Assembly: GCA_002101905.1 (NCBI GenBank)
Contig: LQPU01000005.1
Location: 1-64,000, forward strand
Source: Mycobacterium shimoidei
GTDB taxonomy: Bacteria > Actinomycetota > Actinomycetes > Mycobacteriales > Mycobacteriaceae
DNA: 64,000 bases
Direction: 5' to 3'
Both the position numbers and the translations under genes were made by a program. Positions 38,199 to 50,755 of this stretch are shown here, piece after piece. The notes under the pieces are model-generated. The model did no database searches. It was given only the letters and a program-made list of their open reading frames with translations, and was not told where the DNA came from. Within the stretch, counting starts at the first letter, position 1, and every line of letters begins with the position of its first letter.

Positions 38199-38941
38199 TG
38201 ACCGCGCCCGATACCCCCCCGCTGGCCGGGATGTCGATCGGAGCGGTGCTCGAGGCGCTACGGCCGGAATTCCCGGATGTGACCATCTCCAAGATTCGCT
38301 TCCTGGAGGCCGAAGGCCTGGTCACCCCGCAGCGCTCCGCATCGGGGTATCGCCGATTCACTGCTTATGACTGCGCGCGACTGCGTTTCATTCTCACCGC
38401 CCAGCGGGACCACTACCTGCCCTTGAAGGTGATCAAGGCGCAGCTGGACGCGTTGCCCGACGGGGAACTTCCGCAGTCCGGATCGCCTTATGGCGTACCG
38501 CGATTGGTGTCGGTGGTCGGCAACGGGGCCATAGGCACCGGTTCCGATCCGGCAGCGGTGGCACCCACCGCGGTGCGGCTGAGCCGCGAGGACCTGCTGG
38601 AGCGCGCCGGAGTCGAGAACGAGCTGCTGACCGCGCTGCTCAAGGCGGGAGTGATCACCACCGGGCCGGGTGGGTTTTTCGACGAGCACGCGGTGGTGAT
38701 CCTGCAATGCGCCCGGGCGCTTTCCGAATACGGGGTGGAGCCACGCCACCTGCGGGCATTCCGCTCCGCGGCAGACCGCCAATCGGACCTCATCGCGCAG
38801 ATCGCGGGCCCACTGGTCAAGGCCGGTAAAGCCGGGGCCCGGGACCGGGCCGACGACTTGGCCCGGGAGGTGGCCGCGCTGGCGATCACCTTGCACACGT
38901 CGTTGATCAAGTCGGCTGTGCGCGACGTTCTGCACCGTTGA
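38198..38941 (+). CDS. MerR family regulator, Rv1828-like
   Basis: 247 residues, the same as Rv1828. The GTG start shares one base with the garA stop (TAGTG). The N-terminal winged helix-turn-helix includes [17 protein letters not shown] and [13 protein letters not shown]. The C-terminal domain is about 110 residues and lacks obvious metal-binding cysteines. Tight linkage to garA suggests co-expression. Confidence 0.93.
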   Translation: MTAPDTPPLAGMSIGAVLEALRPEFPDVTISKIRFLEAEGLVTPQRSASGYRRFTAYDCARLRFILTAQRDHYLPLKVIKAQLDALPDGELPQSGSPYGVPRLVSVVGNGAIGTGSDPAAVAPTAVRLSREDLLERAGVENELLTALLKAGVITTGPGGFFDEHAVVILQCARALSEYGVEPRHLRAFRSAADRQSDLIAQIAGPLVKAGKAGARDRADDLAREVAALAITLHTSLIKSAVRDVLHR

Positions 38942-39027
38942 AGGACTAGACTTTTCTCGACGGGTTAGTGGCCGGCAGAACCCGGGTCTGAGTGGGATAC
39001 GGCAGCAGTTGCGGAGGGCAGACACAA

Positions 39028-39522
39028 ATGGGTGAAGTTCGCGTCGTCGGCATTCGCGTCGAGCAGCCGCAGAACCAGCCAGTGCTGTTGCTGCGTGAAG
39101 CCAATGGTGATCGCTATCTGCCGATCTGGATCGGCCAGTCTGAGGCGGCGGCAATCGCCCTTGAGCAGCAAGGTGTCGAGCCGCCACGCCCTCTGACGCA
39201 TGACCTGATCCGTGATCTGATTGCCGCGCTTGGGCATTCGCTGAAAGAGGTGCGAATCGTCGACCTGCAGGAAGGCACCTTCTACGCCGACTTGATCTTT
39301 GACCGCAACATCACGGTGTCGGCGCGGCCGTCGGACTCGGTGGCCATCGCGCTGCGGGTCGGTGTGCCGATCTACGTGGAGGAGTCGGTGCTTGCCGAAG
39401 CGGGCCTGCTGATTCCGGACGAGACCGACGAGGAGCCGAGCAGCGCCGTACGCGAGGACGAGGTGGAGAAGTTCAAAGAATTTCTCGACAGCGTGTCCCC
39501 GGACGACTTCAAGGCGACCTGA
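39028..39522 (+). CDS. Bifunctional nuclease family protein (DUF151), Rv1829-like
   Basis: 164 residues, the same length as Rv1829. GGAGG lies 10 nt before the ATG. DUF151 core: YLPIWIGQSEAAAIALEQQG and ARPSDSVAIALRVGVPI, followed by an acidic tail. Related proteins have been reported to have nuclease activity or to act in stress responses; the biochemical role in mycobacteria is not settled. It lies between two MerR genes. Confidence 0.92.
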   Translation: MGEVRVVGIRVEQPQNQPVLLLREANGDRYLPIWIGQSEAAAIALEQQGVEPPRPLTHDLIRDLIAALGHSLKEVRIVDLQEGTFYADLIFDRNITVSARPSDSVAIALRVGVPIYVEESVLAEAGLLIPDETDEEPSSAVREDEVEKFKEFLDSVSPDDFKAT

Positions 39523-39721
39523 CGACCCAGACCCAAGATTACGGATGGGTCTCATCTGCGAGTTCGGCGTCGACACGCCCCGAAGATGCAGGGCCGACTC
39601 CCCGTCCGGCGGCCATACTTTGATGACGAACCGGATCAGTTCTACAAACACGACAGAGCGTCCAAAGCGTATGCTCACAGACACTCGGCCTGAGCAAACG
39701 CGATCGGCGAGAGGAAGCACT

Positions 39722-40336
39722 GTGGGCGATCAACCACGTCAGGATCAGTTGGACCTCGAGACCGGAACCGACCAGACCGCCAGCACCCCGAGCGAACCGG
39801 TCCAGGCCGGCCTGTTTCCCGACGATTCCGTGCCCGACGAACTGGTCGGTTACCGTGGTCCGAGCGCCTGCCAGATCGCTGGAATCACCTATCGCCAGCT
39901 GGACTACTGGGCGCGTACCTCGCTGGTGGTGCCGTCGATCCGCAGCGCGGCCGGATCTGGCAGCCAGCGGTTGTATTCGTTCAAAGACATCCTGGTTCTC
40001 AAGATCGTCAAGCGGCTCCTGGACACCGGTATCTCGCTGCACAACATCCGGGTCGCCGTCGACCACCTGCGCCAACGCGGTGTGCAGGACCTGGCCAACA
40101 TCACGCTGTTCTCCGATGGCACCACGGTTTACGAGTGCACATCCGCCGAGGAGGTCGTCGACCTGCTGCAGGGCGGCCAGGGTGTGTTCGGCATCGCCGT
40201 TTCCGGAGCGATGCGGGAGCTGACCGGCGCGATCGCCGACTTCCCCGGGGAACGCGCCGACGGCGGCGAATCGATCGCTGCGCCGGAAGACGAGTTGGCG
40301 TCCCGCCGCAAGCACCGCGACCGAAAAATCGGCTAA
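39722..40336 (+). CDS. MerR family regulator, Rv1830-like
   Basis: 204 residues from the GTG at 39722, supported by GAGAGGAAG upstream; an ATG at 39671 would give 221, nearer to Rv1830 (225), so the start is open. MerR helix-turn-helix: CQIAGITYRQLDYWARTSLV, then SQRLYSFKDILVLKIVKRLL. A disordered N-terminal tail precedes it, and a basic C-terminal end follows. It sits just upstream of the glycine riboswitch. Confidence 0.9.
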   Translation: MGDQPRQDQLDLETGTDQTASTPSEPVQAGLFPDDSVPDELVGYRGPSACQIAGITYRQLDYWARTSLVVPSIRSAAGSGSQRLYSFKDILVLKIVKRLLDTGISLHNIRVAVDHLRQRGVQDLANITLFSDGTTVYECTSAEEVVDLLQGGQGVFGIAVSGAMRELTGAIADFPGERADGGESIAAPEDELASRRKHRDRKIG

Positions 40337-40410
40337 CCGCGTCGTTTCGCGAGCGTGCTGAGCTCGCGCCGGTGGCGGACGCCCCAGTAGACTGAACCCC
40401 GCATCGCCCT

Positions 40411-40620
40411 CGCGCGGGAGAGTTCCGTGACCGCCAGCCACGGACGCCGAAGGAGCAACACCTCTCCGTCAACCTCTCAGGCACCAGGACCGCGCCAGGC
40501 CACGATGCCTCTGGAAAGCGGTGGCTCGTCTGCTTCGAGCCGCCCGCCGATGGGGAAAGGCACCGCGTCGCGGCGCGGCGCCGAATCTCTCAGGCGCCCG
40601 GCGCGGGTAAAGACAGAGGG
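40411..40620 (+). promoter_or_regulatory. Tandem glycine riboswitch (gcvT element)
   Basis: Two aptamers in series. Aptamer I (40411-40496) is closed by GCGCGG/CCGCGC and contains GGGAGAGTTCC, GCCGAAGGAGCAA and CTCTCAGGCACCAGGACCG. Aptamer II (40507-40620) is closed by CCTCTG/CAGAGG and contains TGGAAAGCGG, GCCGATGGGGAAAGGC and CTCTCAGGCGCC. Glycine binding should raise gcvB expression. TAGACT at 40388-40393 may be the -10 box. A weak hairpin GCGAGC/GCTCGC at 40349-40367 may end the upstream gene. Confidence 0.93.
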
Positions 40621-40659
40621 AGAGGAACGGCCGTCCTCTACCCATGTCAGGAGTCCCGA

Positions 40660-43491
<2,832 letters not shown>

Positions 43492-45324
43492 CTACATGCC
43501 CAGCGCGTCGAGGATCTGTTGCGGGATGAAGTCCACCAGCAAGGTGGTCATGCCGCCGAACGGATCGATGCCGATATTCGCCAGATCACCCAGACCCAGA
43601 TCGCCGAGCAGGTCACCCAGGCTCAGGTTGGACAGATCACCCAAGTTGCTCAGGTCCAGCGGCAGGTTGGACAGATCCAGCAGGTCCAACAAGTCGCCGA
43701 GGTTCAGGTTGTTCAACAAGTCACCCACCGGCAGGTTGAGGACATCGAGTGAGCCCAGCAAGTCGGCGAGGCTCAGGTCACCGGTCACCGGAATCGGCAG
43801 ACCCAACTGACCCAACACATCCGTCAGCAAACTGCTGATCGTCAGATCGCCGGTCAACGGGATGGGCACGCCCAGTGCGGTCAACAAGCCCTCGATGGTC
43901 AGATCACCCGTTGACGGAATCGGAATCCCCAACTGTCCCAGCACCGAGGTGATCAGGTCACTCAAATCCAAGTCACCGGTCGACGGGAGGTTGATCCCCA
44001 GCGCAGTCAACAAATCGGTGATGCTACCCAGATCGCCGCTGGTCGTTCCGCCAAGACCGAGATAGCCCAACAGGGTGGTCAGGTCCAGAGGGCCACCATT
44101 GCCCAGAGTCAAGCCATTCACTATGTCGTCTAGTGAGATGTTCGTCAGCGCGTTGATGACGGGCCCGAGCAAAACTCCGAGGCCTAAGCCGCCGAGGATG
44201 CTGTTGAGGTCGATCAAGTTGCCCAACGTGAGGTTGCCCAGCCCCAGACTATCCAGCAAACCGCCGAGGCCGACGTTGCCGACATTGAGACCGCCGAACA
44301 GCCCACTGATCACGTCGGTGAGGCTGAGGTCGCTCACGTTGATGTTCAGACCCAAGGCATCCAACAGGGCCGTCAGAGTCACGTCGCCCAGGTTGGTGTT
44401 CAGACCTAAGTCATCCAACAGGGCCGTCAGACCGAAGCTGCCCAGGTTCGCGTTGAGGCCCAACCCATCCAACAGGTCCGTCAAACTCAGCTGACCCAGC
44501 GTTTCGTCCAGACCCAAGTCGGTCAGCAGGTTCGTCAGGCTGAAGCTGCCCAGCCCCAAGTCACCAAGGCCGAGGACGCTCAGCAAGCCGCCCAGCGTCG
44601 GGTCGCCCAGTAGGTCACCAAGACCCTCGTCGCTCAGCCCCAACGCGCTGAACAAGCCGCCCAGGTCCAGCTCGCCCAGCCCGAGTTGATCCAGCAAGCT
44701 GGACAGGTCCAGGTCGGTGAGCAGCGTGTTGCCCAACCCCAGGGCATCCACCAGGTTGAGCAGGTTAAGGTCGACGCCCCCGGTCTGCAGAGGGGCGAGG
44801 ATTCCGTTGAACGCGGGCAGCGTGATGGTGCCGCCCAGCAGGCTGAGCTCGTCCTGGCCGTTGAGGTAGGCGTTCAGGATGGTGGCAATGCCTTCGAACA
44901 GGCTCGCCGGGTTGGTCATCGCCTGGCCGACGACCTCGTTGATCGCGGTAGTGGTGGTCACCCACGTGCCGAGCTGTGCGAGCCCGAGCGAGAGTCCCGG
45001 CGGCAAATCCACCGAAATTTGCGCCGGCAGCGAGCCGAGGTCCGTGGTGACATCGGGAGTGACGTCCGTCAGGGCGCTGATCACGCCGAGCGGGTTGGTG
45101 AACAGCGCAGCAATGACACCTGTGATGGCCGGGAGGTCCGCGTTGTCGATGATGTTCTGCACGTTGGTGTTCGTGTTGGCGAACAGATCCGACCACGCGT
45201 CGACCAGTTGGACCGGCCGCGACTGCACTTCGGGCGGTGGTATCGCTATCGGCGCGGCGGTGATGAGGCTGGCGCCTACCAGAACGACACCAGCTGTGGC
45301 GTAGGGACGCAATGCTTGTTGCAT
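43492..45324 (-). CDS. Leucine-rich repetitive secreted protein, mycobacterial-specific, unknown function
   Basis: 610 residues from the ATG at 45324, 9 nt after GAGGAG; two ATGs lie slightly upstream. A signal-peptide-like start (QQALRPYATAGVVLVGASL) is followed by a non-repetitive domain (about 45-185). From about 190 on the protein consists of Leu/Gly/Asp-rich repeats. Near the middle the period is 18 residues, e.g. LGQLSLTDLLDGLGLNAN and LGSFGLTALLDDLGLNTN; farther on it is about 24, with PSTGDL blocks. It has no lysine in the repeats and ends LDALGM. It occupies the Rv1833c-Rv1835c gap of M. tuberculosis. Likely cell-surface, function unknown. Confidence 0.8.
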   Translation of the reverse strand: MQQALRPYATAGVVLVGASLITAAPIAIPPPEVQSRPVQLVDAWSDLFANTNTNVQNIIDNADLPAITGVIAALFTNPLGVISALTDVTPDVTTDLGSLPAQISVDLPPGLSLGLAQLGTWVTTTTAINEVVGQAMTNPASLFEGIATILNAYLNGQDELSLLGGTITLPAFNGILAPLQTGGVDLNLLNLVDALGLGNTLLTDLDLSSLLDQLGLGELDLGGLFSALGLSDEGLGDLLGDPTLGGLLSVLGLGDLGLGSFSLTNLLTDLGLDETLGQLSLTDLLDGLGLNANLGSFGLTALLDDLGLNTNLGDVTLTALLDALGLNINVSDLSLTDVISGLFGGLNVGNVGLGGLLDSLGLGNLTLGNLIDLNSILGGLGLGVLLGPVINALTNISLDDIVNGLTLGNGGPLDLTTLLGYLGLGGTTSGDLGSITDLLTALGINLPSTGDLDLSDLITSVLGQLGIPIPSTGDLTIEGLLTALGVPIPLTGDLTISSLLTDVLGQLGLPIPVTGDLSLADLLGSLDVLNLPVGDLLNNLNLGDLLDLLDLSNLPLDLSNLGDLSNLSLGDLLGDLGLGDLANIGIDPFGGMTTLLVDFIPQQILDALGM

Positions 45325-45404
45325 GACCATCATCTCCTCGGACCGATGGCGAACTGTGATGCACCTCACAGGTATCTGGACCATATAGCAGAATGAATTA
45401 GGCG

Positions 45405-45442
45405 TGAGTAAAACCGCTCAGTAATAATTAAGGATTTACTCA
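45405..45442 (-). promoter_or_regulatory. Inverted repeat upstream of the repetitive protein gene
   Basis: TGAGTAAA (45405-45412) and TTTACTCA (45435-45442) are perfect inverted arms with a 22-nt AT-rich spacer, in the 185-bp gap before the gene at 43492-45324. It may be a regulator site. Confidence 0.4.
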
Positions 45443-45509
45443 GGCCACACCTGGCAGTTACTTACCCGATAATTAGTTTTGCGGCGCGGTGCCGATGGCG
45501 ACCGGGCGC

Positions 45510-47606
45510 TCAGCTCAGGAAGGTGGTCACCGCACTGGTCAGTTCGGGGGAGGCCGACGTCGCCAAGTTCTGGTAGCTCCCGCCGGAAAGCCGGGCGACA
45601 GCTTCCCAGGTGGAACGGTCCGAGTCGGCGCCGAAGTCAATGATGTTGACCGCAATGGGTTTTCCGGGGTCGAAGGCCCCGCGAATGTAGTCCTGCAGCC
45701 CCGGACCGTCGAGAGTGCGATCGGTGTGCGGTCCAGCGGTGATCACGAGCACCGAATTCGCTTGCCCCTCATGGAAATTGGCCTTGGCCGCGTCGTAGAC
45801 CATCCGCAGCGTGGTGAACGACACCGCCCCGCCCTGGGACGCGTACTGCTTGTCCAGCGCCTGGGTGAGCGCCGTCGACCGCGGCTGGCCGTCCACCTGA
45901 TCGGCCAGCGGCCCGGCCGAGACTTCGCTCCGGCCCTCTTTGCCGTCGAAGGTCCACAACCCGACCACCGCGCTGGGCGGCAGCGCCTCAATGCGGTTCT
46001 CCAGTGCGGCCACCACATTGGCCAGCCGGGAATTGCCGCCTTCGTCGGTGGTCATCGACTGCTCGAGCATGATCGTCGCGGCCGGCCCGCTTGACGACAC
46101 GGCCAGCGTGCTGGCCAGCGTGGCCCGCATCGTGTCGTCACCCACCGACAGTGTCGGGGGCAGCTCCGCAAAGCTGGTGACGTCGCTGCTCGGCGGCTTG
46201 GCGCCCTGAGCGCGGAATCCGGCCTTGGCCAGCTCCGCGAGCTGGTCGGGCTTGCGCATGTACCGGGCAAACGCACTGGCGGCGGTGAGCTGGTCCTGCG
46301 ACAACCAAGAACCGCTCAGCAGCACCGTCGGGTAGTCGGCCACCGCGGCCGGGCCCGGCGGAATCCAGGAGCTGAGCCTGCTGGGCGCGTCGGGGATCGA
46401 CTCCCCGCGCGCAAAGAGCTGCTGTTCGGTGGTCACCACGGCATGCACCGGCGCGCGCGCCGGATCACCGGGTTGAAGCAGCGCGTCCATTGCCGCATCC
46501 AGCGAATTGTCGGCCAGCTTGGGTTGGCTGTCGATCAGTGTGCGCACCGCGCCCGCCCCACCGGTGGCCGGCGCGCCGCGCGGAACGGATCCCGCCGCCA
46601 CCGCCTCGGCGGCCAGAAACGGGGCGTCGCCGTTACCGCTGATCGGCAGGGCCAGCCGCAACGACCCCCAACCGGGCAGCTTCAATCCGCTCAACGAATC
46701 CGGCTTGCTCTGCAGCGCGGGCAGCGTGGACCATTTCTGGTCGCCGAGTGCGCGCTGAAGCTCCGGCCGCAGCGCCAGCAGCACCGGCGACGTCACCAAC
46801 GACCGGCTGTCGCTGATCGTCTTTTGCCCCGCCGAGGCCGACAGCCGCGCCGCCGACACCGAGCTGGCCGGGACCCAGAGTGCCGGTCGCGGACCCAGAT
46901 CCGCCGGCCAGTCTCCGATGAAACCCTCGACGACGGCGTCCGAGCCGGCCGGCTTGACGCTGACCTCCACACAGTGCTCACCGACCGGCGTCGCCGAGGC
47001 GTTGTACTGCTCGGCGAATTTCTCCACGTGCCCGGCAATCGACGGATCGGCGACGACGGCCACCGTCTCCTTGTTTCCGACACAGCGCGCCGCAGCGGTG
47101 TGCGAGCGGTGTGACAGCGCGTCGCCGAAGAACCGCCAGACGATCACGGTGGCGACCACGACCACCACCGCGACCAGCGCGGCGATCACCCCGATGCTGA
47201 CCCCACGCCGCCCGCCTTCACTGCGGTGCCGGCGAACCCATTCGGTGCCGCGGTGGCCGCCGCGAGCCGGCGGCGGAGATGGCGACGGCTGGGCCGGCCG
47301 GGCGAAAACGGGATAGTCGTCGGCGCCAAAGTCCTCGCCGTAATCCTCGGCTAAATCCTCGCCATAGTCTTGGCCATAGTCTTGGCCATAGTCTTGGCCA
47401 TAGTCTTGGCCATAGTCGTAGTCGGCGTGACCGGGGTCATCCGGCAAACCGCCCGAAACCTGGTCGGGTGTCGGCTCGCTGTAGCGCTGGTGCCTGCCCC
47501 CCTGATCGCCGGGCGGCCAACCGGTGTCGTAGGCGTCGGTGCCGAAGAAGTCGTCGGAGGTCCCGTCCGCCGGCTCGTCGGGATCCGGAATGCTGTGTCT
47601 ACCCAT
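45510..47606 (-). CDS. VWA-domain membrane protein, Rv1836c-like
   Basis: 698 residues; Rv1836c has 677. An acidic cytosolic N-terminus with GQDY repeats (about 66-81), a transmembrane helix (136-158), a substrate-binding-protein-like middle region (about 170-480) and a C-terminal von Willebrand A domain (about 505-690). The MIDAS site reads EQSMT rather than the usual DxSxS, so metal binding may be altered. Extracytoplasmic VWA proteins often mediate protein contacts in the envelope. Just upstream of glcB's end, 34 bp apart, same strand. Confidence 0.88.
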   Translation of the reverse strand: MGRHSIPDPDEPADGTSDDFFGTDAYDTGWPPGDQGGRHQRYSEPTPDQVSGGLPDDPGHADYDYGQDYGQDYGQDYGQDYGEDLAEDYGEDFGADDYPVFARPAQPSPSPPPARGGHRGTEWVRRHRSEGGRRGVSIGVIAALVAVVVVVATVIVWRFFGDALSHRSHTAAARCVGNKETVAVVADPSIAGHVEKFAEQYNASATPVGEHCVEVSVKPAGSDAVVEGFIGDWPADLGPRPALWVPASSVSAARLSASAGQKTISDSRSLVTSPVLLALRPELQRALGDQKWSTLPALQSKPDSLSGLKLPGWGSLRLALPISGNGDAPFLAAEAVAAGSVPRGAPATGGAGAVRTLIDSQPKLADNSLDAAMDALLQPGDPARAPVHAVVTTEQQLFARGESIPDAPSRLSSWIPPGPAAVADYPTVLLSGSWLSQDQLTAASAFARYMRKPDQLAELAKAGFRAQGAKPPSSDVTSFAELPPTLSVGDDTMRATLASTLAVSSSGPAATIMLEQSMTTDEGGNSRLANVVAALENRIEALPPSAVVGLWTFDGKEGRSEVSAGPLADQVDGQPRSTALTQALDKQYASQGGAVSFTTLRMVYDAAKANFHEGQANSVLVITAGPHTDRTLDGPGLQDYIRGAFDPGKPIAVNIIDFGADSDRSTWEAVARLSGGSYQNLATSASPELTSAVTTFLS
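47362..47409 (-). repeat. 12-bp tandem repeat, four copies (GQDY codons)
   Basis: Four perfect copies of CCATAGTCTTGG (plus-strand reading) plus a partial fifth, inside the N-terminal coding part of the VWA gene. Being in multiples of three it changes repeat number without breaking the frame, so it may vary between strains. Confidence 0.92.
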
Positions 47607-47640
47607 ACCGGTACGCGCGTGCAGTGGTCATGCGAGCAGG

Positions 47641-49833
47641 TCAGGTTCGGGCGCGAGCCTTAAACTCGCGGCGGCGCCGATGCAGAATCGGCTCGGTGTA
47701 GCCGTTGGGCTGCTGGGTGCCGGACAGGATCAACTCCTCGGCGGCGAGGAAGGCGATGCTGTCGTCGAAGTTGGGCGCCATCGGCAGATACGCCGGATCG
47801 CCCGCATTCTGCTCGTCCACCAGCGGAGCCATCCGCTCCAGGCTGGCCCGCACGTCCTCGCGGGTGATCACCCCGTGGTGGAGCCAGTTGGCGAGCAGCT
47901 GACTGGAAATCCGCAGCGTGGCGCGGTCTTCCATCAACGCGATGTTGTGGATGTCGGGCACCTTCGATGACCCGACACCCTGGTCGATCCAGCGCACCAC
48001 GTACCCCAGGATCGACTGACAGTTGTTGTCGACTTCTTCCCGGATCTCTTCGGGAGCCCAGGCCAATTCCTTGGCCAGCGGGATCGTCAGCAGTTGGTCA
48101 ATCGTGGTGCGTCGCTTGCCGGCCAGCTCGTTTTGCACCGCGACCACGTCGACGTAGTGGTAGTGCATCGCGTGCAAGGTGGCCGCGGTCGGCGAGGGCA
48201 CCCACGCCGTGCTGGCGCCCGCCTTGGGTTGCGCGATCTTCTGTTCGACCATGTCGGCCATCAGCTCGGTCATGGTCCACATGCCCTTGCCGATCTGAGC
48301 CCGCGAGGCAAACCCGGTCGCCAGACCGGTGTCGACGTTGTTGTCCTCGTAGGCCAGGATCCACGGCTGGGTCTTCATGGCGCCCTTGCGCACCATCGGC
48401 CCGGCCTCCATGGAGGTATGGATCTCGTCGCCAGTGCGATCCAAGAAGCCGGTGTTGATGAACACGATTCGGTCGGCGGCGGCTTTGATGCACGCCTTGA
48501 GGTTGACCGTGGTGCGCCGTTCTTCGTCCATCACGCCGACCTTGAGCGTCTTTTGCGGCAACCCGAGCACGTCTTCGACCCGGCTGAACAGCTCGGTGGT
48601 GAACGCCACCTCGTCCGGGCCGTGCATCTTGGGTTTGACGATGTAAATCGAGCCGCTGCGGCTGTTCACCAGCGGACCGTTGGCCTCGCTGGACTTCAGC
48701 CCGTGAATGGCGCACAGGCCGGTGAACAGCGCATCCTGGATGCCCTCGAACACCTCGTTGCCGTCAGCGTCGGTGATCGCATCGTTGGTCATCAGGTGGC
48801 CGACGTTGCGAACGAACAGCAGGGCGCGCCCTGGCAGGGTGAATTCACTGCCGTCGGGCGCGGTGTAGGTGCGGTCGGAGTTGAGCACCCGGGTGAAGGT
48901 GCGGCCGTCCTTGTCCACCTCGGCGGCCAGGTCGCCCTTGTTCAGGCCGAGCCAGTTGCGGTAGGCGCGGACCTTGTCGTCGGCGTCGACGGCGGCCACC
49001 GCGTCCTCGAAGTCGATGATCGTGGTGACGGCCGCCTCCAGGATGACGTCTTTGACCCCGGCCTTGTCGGTCTTGCCGACCGGCGACTCCGGATCGATCA
49101 GGATCTCGATGTGCAGCCCGTTGTTGACCAGCAGCACCGACCATTTCGGGGAGCCGGGCTCGCCGGTGTAGCCGGCGAACCGGCCGGGGTCGGCCAGGCC
49201 ACGAACCTCGTCGTCACCTTCCAGGTCGACTAGCAACCGGCCGTCGTCGATCTTGAACCCGGTGACATCGGCCCAGGAGCCCGACGACAGCGGCACCGCC
49301 TCGTCGAGGAACCTGCGGGCGTAGGCGATCACCTTGTCGCCGCGCACCTTGTTGTAGCCGGTGCCCTGCTCGGCGCCATCGGTCTCCGGAATGACGTCGG
49401 TGCCATACAGCGCGTCGTACAGCGAGCCCCACCGGGCATTGGCGGCGTTGAGCGCAAAGCGTGCGTTGGTCACCGGGACCACCAGCTGGGGGCCCGCGGT
49501 AGTGGTGATCTCCGGATCGACGCCCGAGGTGGTGATCGTGAAGTCCTCGGGTTCTGGCAGCAGATAACCGATTTCGGTGAGGAATTGGCGATAGGCCTCC
49601 GGGTCGACCGGTTCGATGACGCGGTGGCGGTGCCATTTGTCGATCTGGGCCTGGAGTTCGTCGCGGCGCGCGAGCAGGTCCCGGTTCTGCGGCGTCAGGT
49701 CGGTGACCACCTTGTCGACGCCGGCCCAGAAGCTGTCGGGGTCGATGTCGGTGCCGGGCAGAGCCTCGGCGTTGATGAAGTCGTACAGCACCCTGGCGAC
49801 GCGCAGGTTTCCAACCGGCACGCGATCTGTCAT
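47641..49833 (-). CDS. glcB: Malate synthase G
   Basis: 730 residues from the second of two adjacent ATGs, which matches the M. tuberculosis start (TDRV) and lies 6 nt after AGGGAG. It condenses glyoxylate and acetyl-CoA to malate. Conserved parts include [13 protein letters not shown] (R342, equivalent to the catalytic Arg339) and [16 protein letters not shown]. The C-terminus stops right after RRREFKAR; M. tuberculosis GlcB (741 residues) extends farther. Glyoxylate metabolism here fits the nearby glycine-cleavage genes. Confidence 0.97.
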   Translation of the reverse strand: MTDRVPVGNLRVARVLYDFINAEALPGTDIDPDSFWAGVDKVVTDLTPQNRDLLARRDELQAQIDKWHRHRVIEPVDPEAYRQFLTEIGYLLPEPEDFTITTSGVDPEITTTAGPQLVVPVTNARFALNAANARWGSLYDALYGTDVIPETDGAEQGTGYNKVRGDKVIAYARRFLDEAVPLSSGSWADVTGFKIDDGRLLVDLEGDDEVRGLADPGRFAGYTGEPGSPKWSVLLVNNGLHIEILIDPESPVGKTDKAGVKDVILEAAVTTIIDFEDAVAAVDADDKVRAYRNWLGLNKGDLAAEVDKDGRTFTRVLNSDRTYTAPDGSEFTLPGRALLFVRNVGHLMTNDAITDADGNEVFEGIQDALFTGLCAIHGLKSSEANGPLVNSRSGSIYIVKPKMHGPDEVAFTTELFSRVEDVLGLPQKTLKVGVMDEERRTTVNLKACIKAAADRIVFINTGFLDRTGDEIHTSMEAGPMVRKGAMKTQPWILAYEDNNVDTGLATGFASRAQIGKGMWTMTELMADMVEQKIAQPKAGASTAWVPSPTAATLHAMHYHYVDVVAVQNELAGKRRTTIDQLLTIPLAKELAWAPEEIREEVDNNCQSILGYVVRWIDQGVGSSKVPDIHNIALMEDRATLRISSQLLANWLHHGVITREDVRASLERMAPLVDEQNAGDPAYLPMAPNFDDSIAFLAAEELILSGTQQPNGYTEPILHRRRREFKARART

Positions 49834-49891
49834 CATTCGCTCCCTATCGGCCTCAATGGAATCGTGCTCAGCCTACCGGCCAGTAGCCTGA

Positions 49892-50755
49892 CTATTTGCA
49901 TCCGGCAGCCCGCAACAGCAGGTCACACCGCTCGATCAGCGCCCCGCGCAGCGGAGCGGCGCGCTCCGCGATCGCACGCTGGCAACGCACATACTCGGCG
50001 CGGCCGGCGGCGTGCTCGACGGCGATCGGTGTGTACCCGTAGCTGCGTAGGTCATACGGGCTGGCCCGCATGTCGACCTCCCGCGCGGCCGCGGCCAGTT
50101 CCAGGCAGTCCAACAGCAGCTCGGAGTCGATCAGCGGGATCAGCTTATAGGACCACTTGTACAAATCCATGTTGGCATGCAGGCAACCGGGCTGCTCCCA
50201 AAGGTGTTGGGTGCCGCGACTGGGCGCACCGGCGTTGCGTGGCATCGCGTCGGGCGTGAAAAACCGGAACGCGTCGAAATGACTGCACTGCAACGGCGCC
50301 GACTCCACCACGGCGTCGATGCGTGATCGACTCAGGCGCAGCGGAACGCGCTCGTGACGCACGGCCTCGCTGCGGTACACCATGGCCCACTCGTGCATCC
50401 CGAAGCAGTTCAGCTTGGCCTGCCGGTCGGCCGTGGACCGCAGGAGCCGTGCCACGAACCGAACGGTGTCCAAGCGGCTGCGCAGGTACGCATCGCTGAC
50501 ACTGATGCAATTGCCCTGGACGGCATAGCCACGCCGGCCGCGGTAGCGACGGATCGCCTCGTCGCCGGTCAGCGCCACCCCGTACCCGGGATGCCAGCAC
50601 CGCAGCTGGCGCGGACGCAGCGTGTAGTAGTCGAACAGGAAATCCCAGATCGGATGGGGTTGGCCGAAGCGATGCCCACTCAGAAACGCTTCGACACGGT
50701 CCCGATACGCGTCAGCGCGGACACTCCACTGCGCGGGCGCCAGCACCTCAGCCAT
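49892..50755 (-). CDS. Conserved actinobacterial protein of unknown function
   Basis: 287 residues from the ATG at 50755, which overlaps the end of the CNNM/CBS gene by 8 bp. A block HPIWDFLFDYYTLRPRQLRC and WHPGYG near the N-terminus is typical of a family that databases often label 3-methyladenine DNA glycosylase, but I see no HhH-GPD or AlkA/Tag motif, so that name is doubtful. His-rich conserved spots (NCFGMHEWAMVY, LQCSHFDAFRFF, PGCLHANMDLYKW) suggest a metal-dependent enzyme. It takes the place of PE_PGRS34 and vapBC13 between Rv1837c and Rv1841c. Confidence 0.8.
   Translation of the reverse strand: MAEVLAPAQWSVRADAYRDRVEAFLSGHRFGQPHPIWDFLFDYYTLRPRQLRCWHPGYGVALTGDEAIRRYRGRRGYAVQGNCISVSDAYLRSRLDTVRFVARLLRSTADRQAKLNCFGMHEWAMVYRSEAVRHERVPLRLSRSRIDAVVESAPLQCSHFDAFRFFTPDAMPRNAGAPSRGTQHLWEQPGCLHANMDLYKWSYKLIPLIDSELLLDCLELAAAAREVDMRASPYDLRSYGYTPIAVEHAAGRAEYVRCQRAIAERAAPLRGALIERCDLLLRAAGCK

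Noticed and set aside
43492..45324. Leucine-rich gene as a PE_PGRS or PPE gene
   Set aside because: No PE or PPE domain; the repeat is Leu/Asp/Gly, not Gly-Gly-Ala/Asn.
44686..45396. Plus-strand frame opposite the repetitive protein
   Set aside because: Gln/Arg-rich antisense shadow; the minus strand has a signal peptide, ribosome binding site and ordered repeats.
47362..47409. Short tandem repeat as a CRISPR array
   Set aside because: 12-bp head-to-tail coding repeat without spacers.
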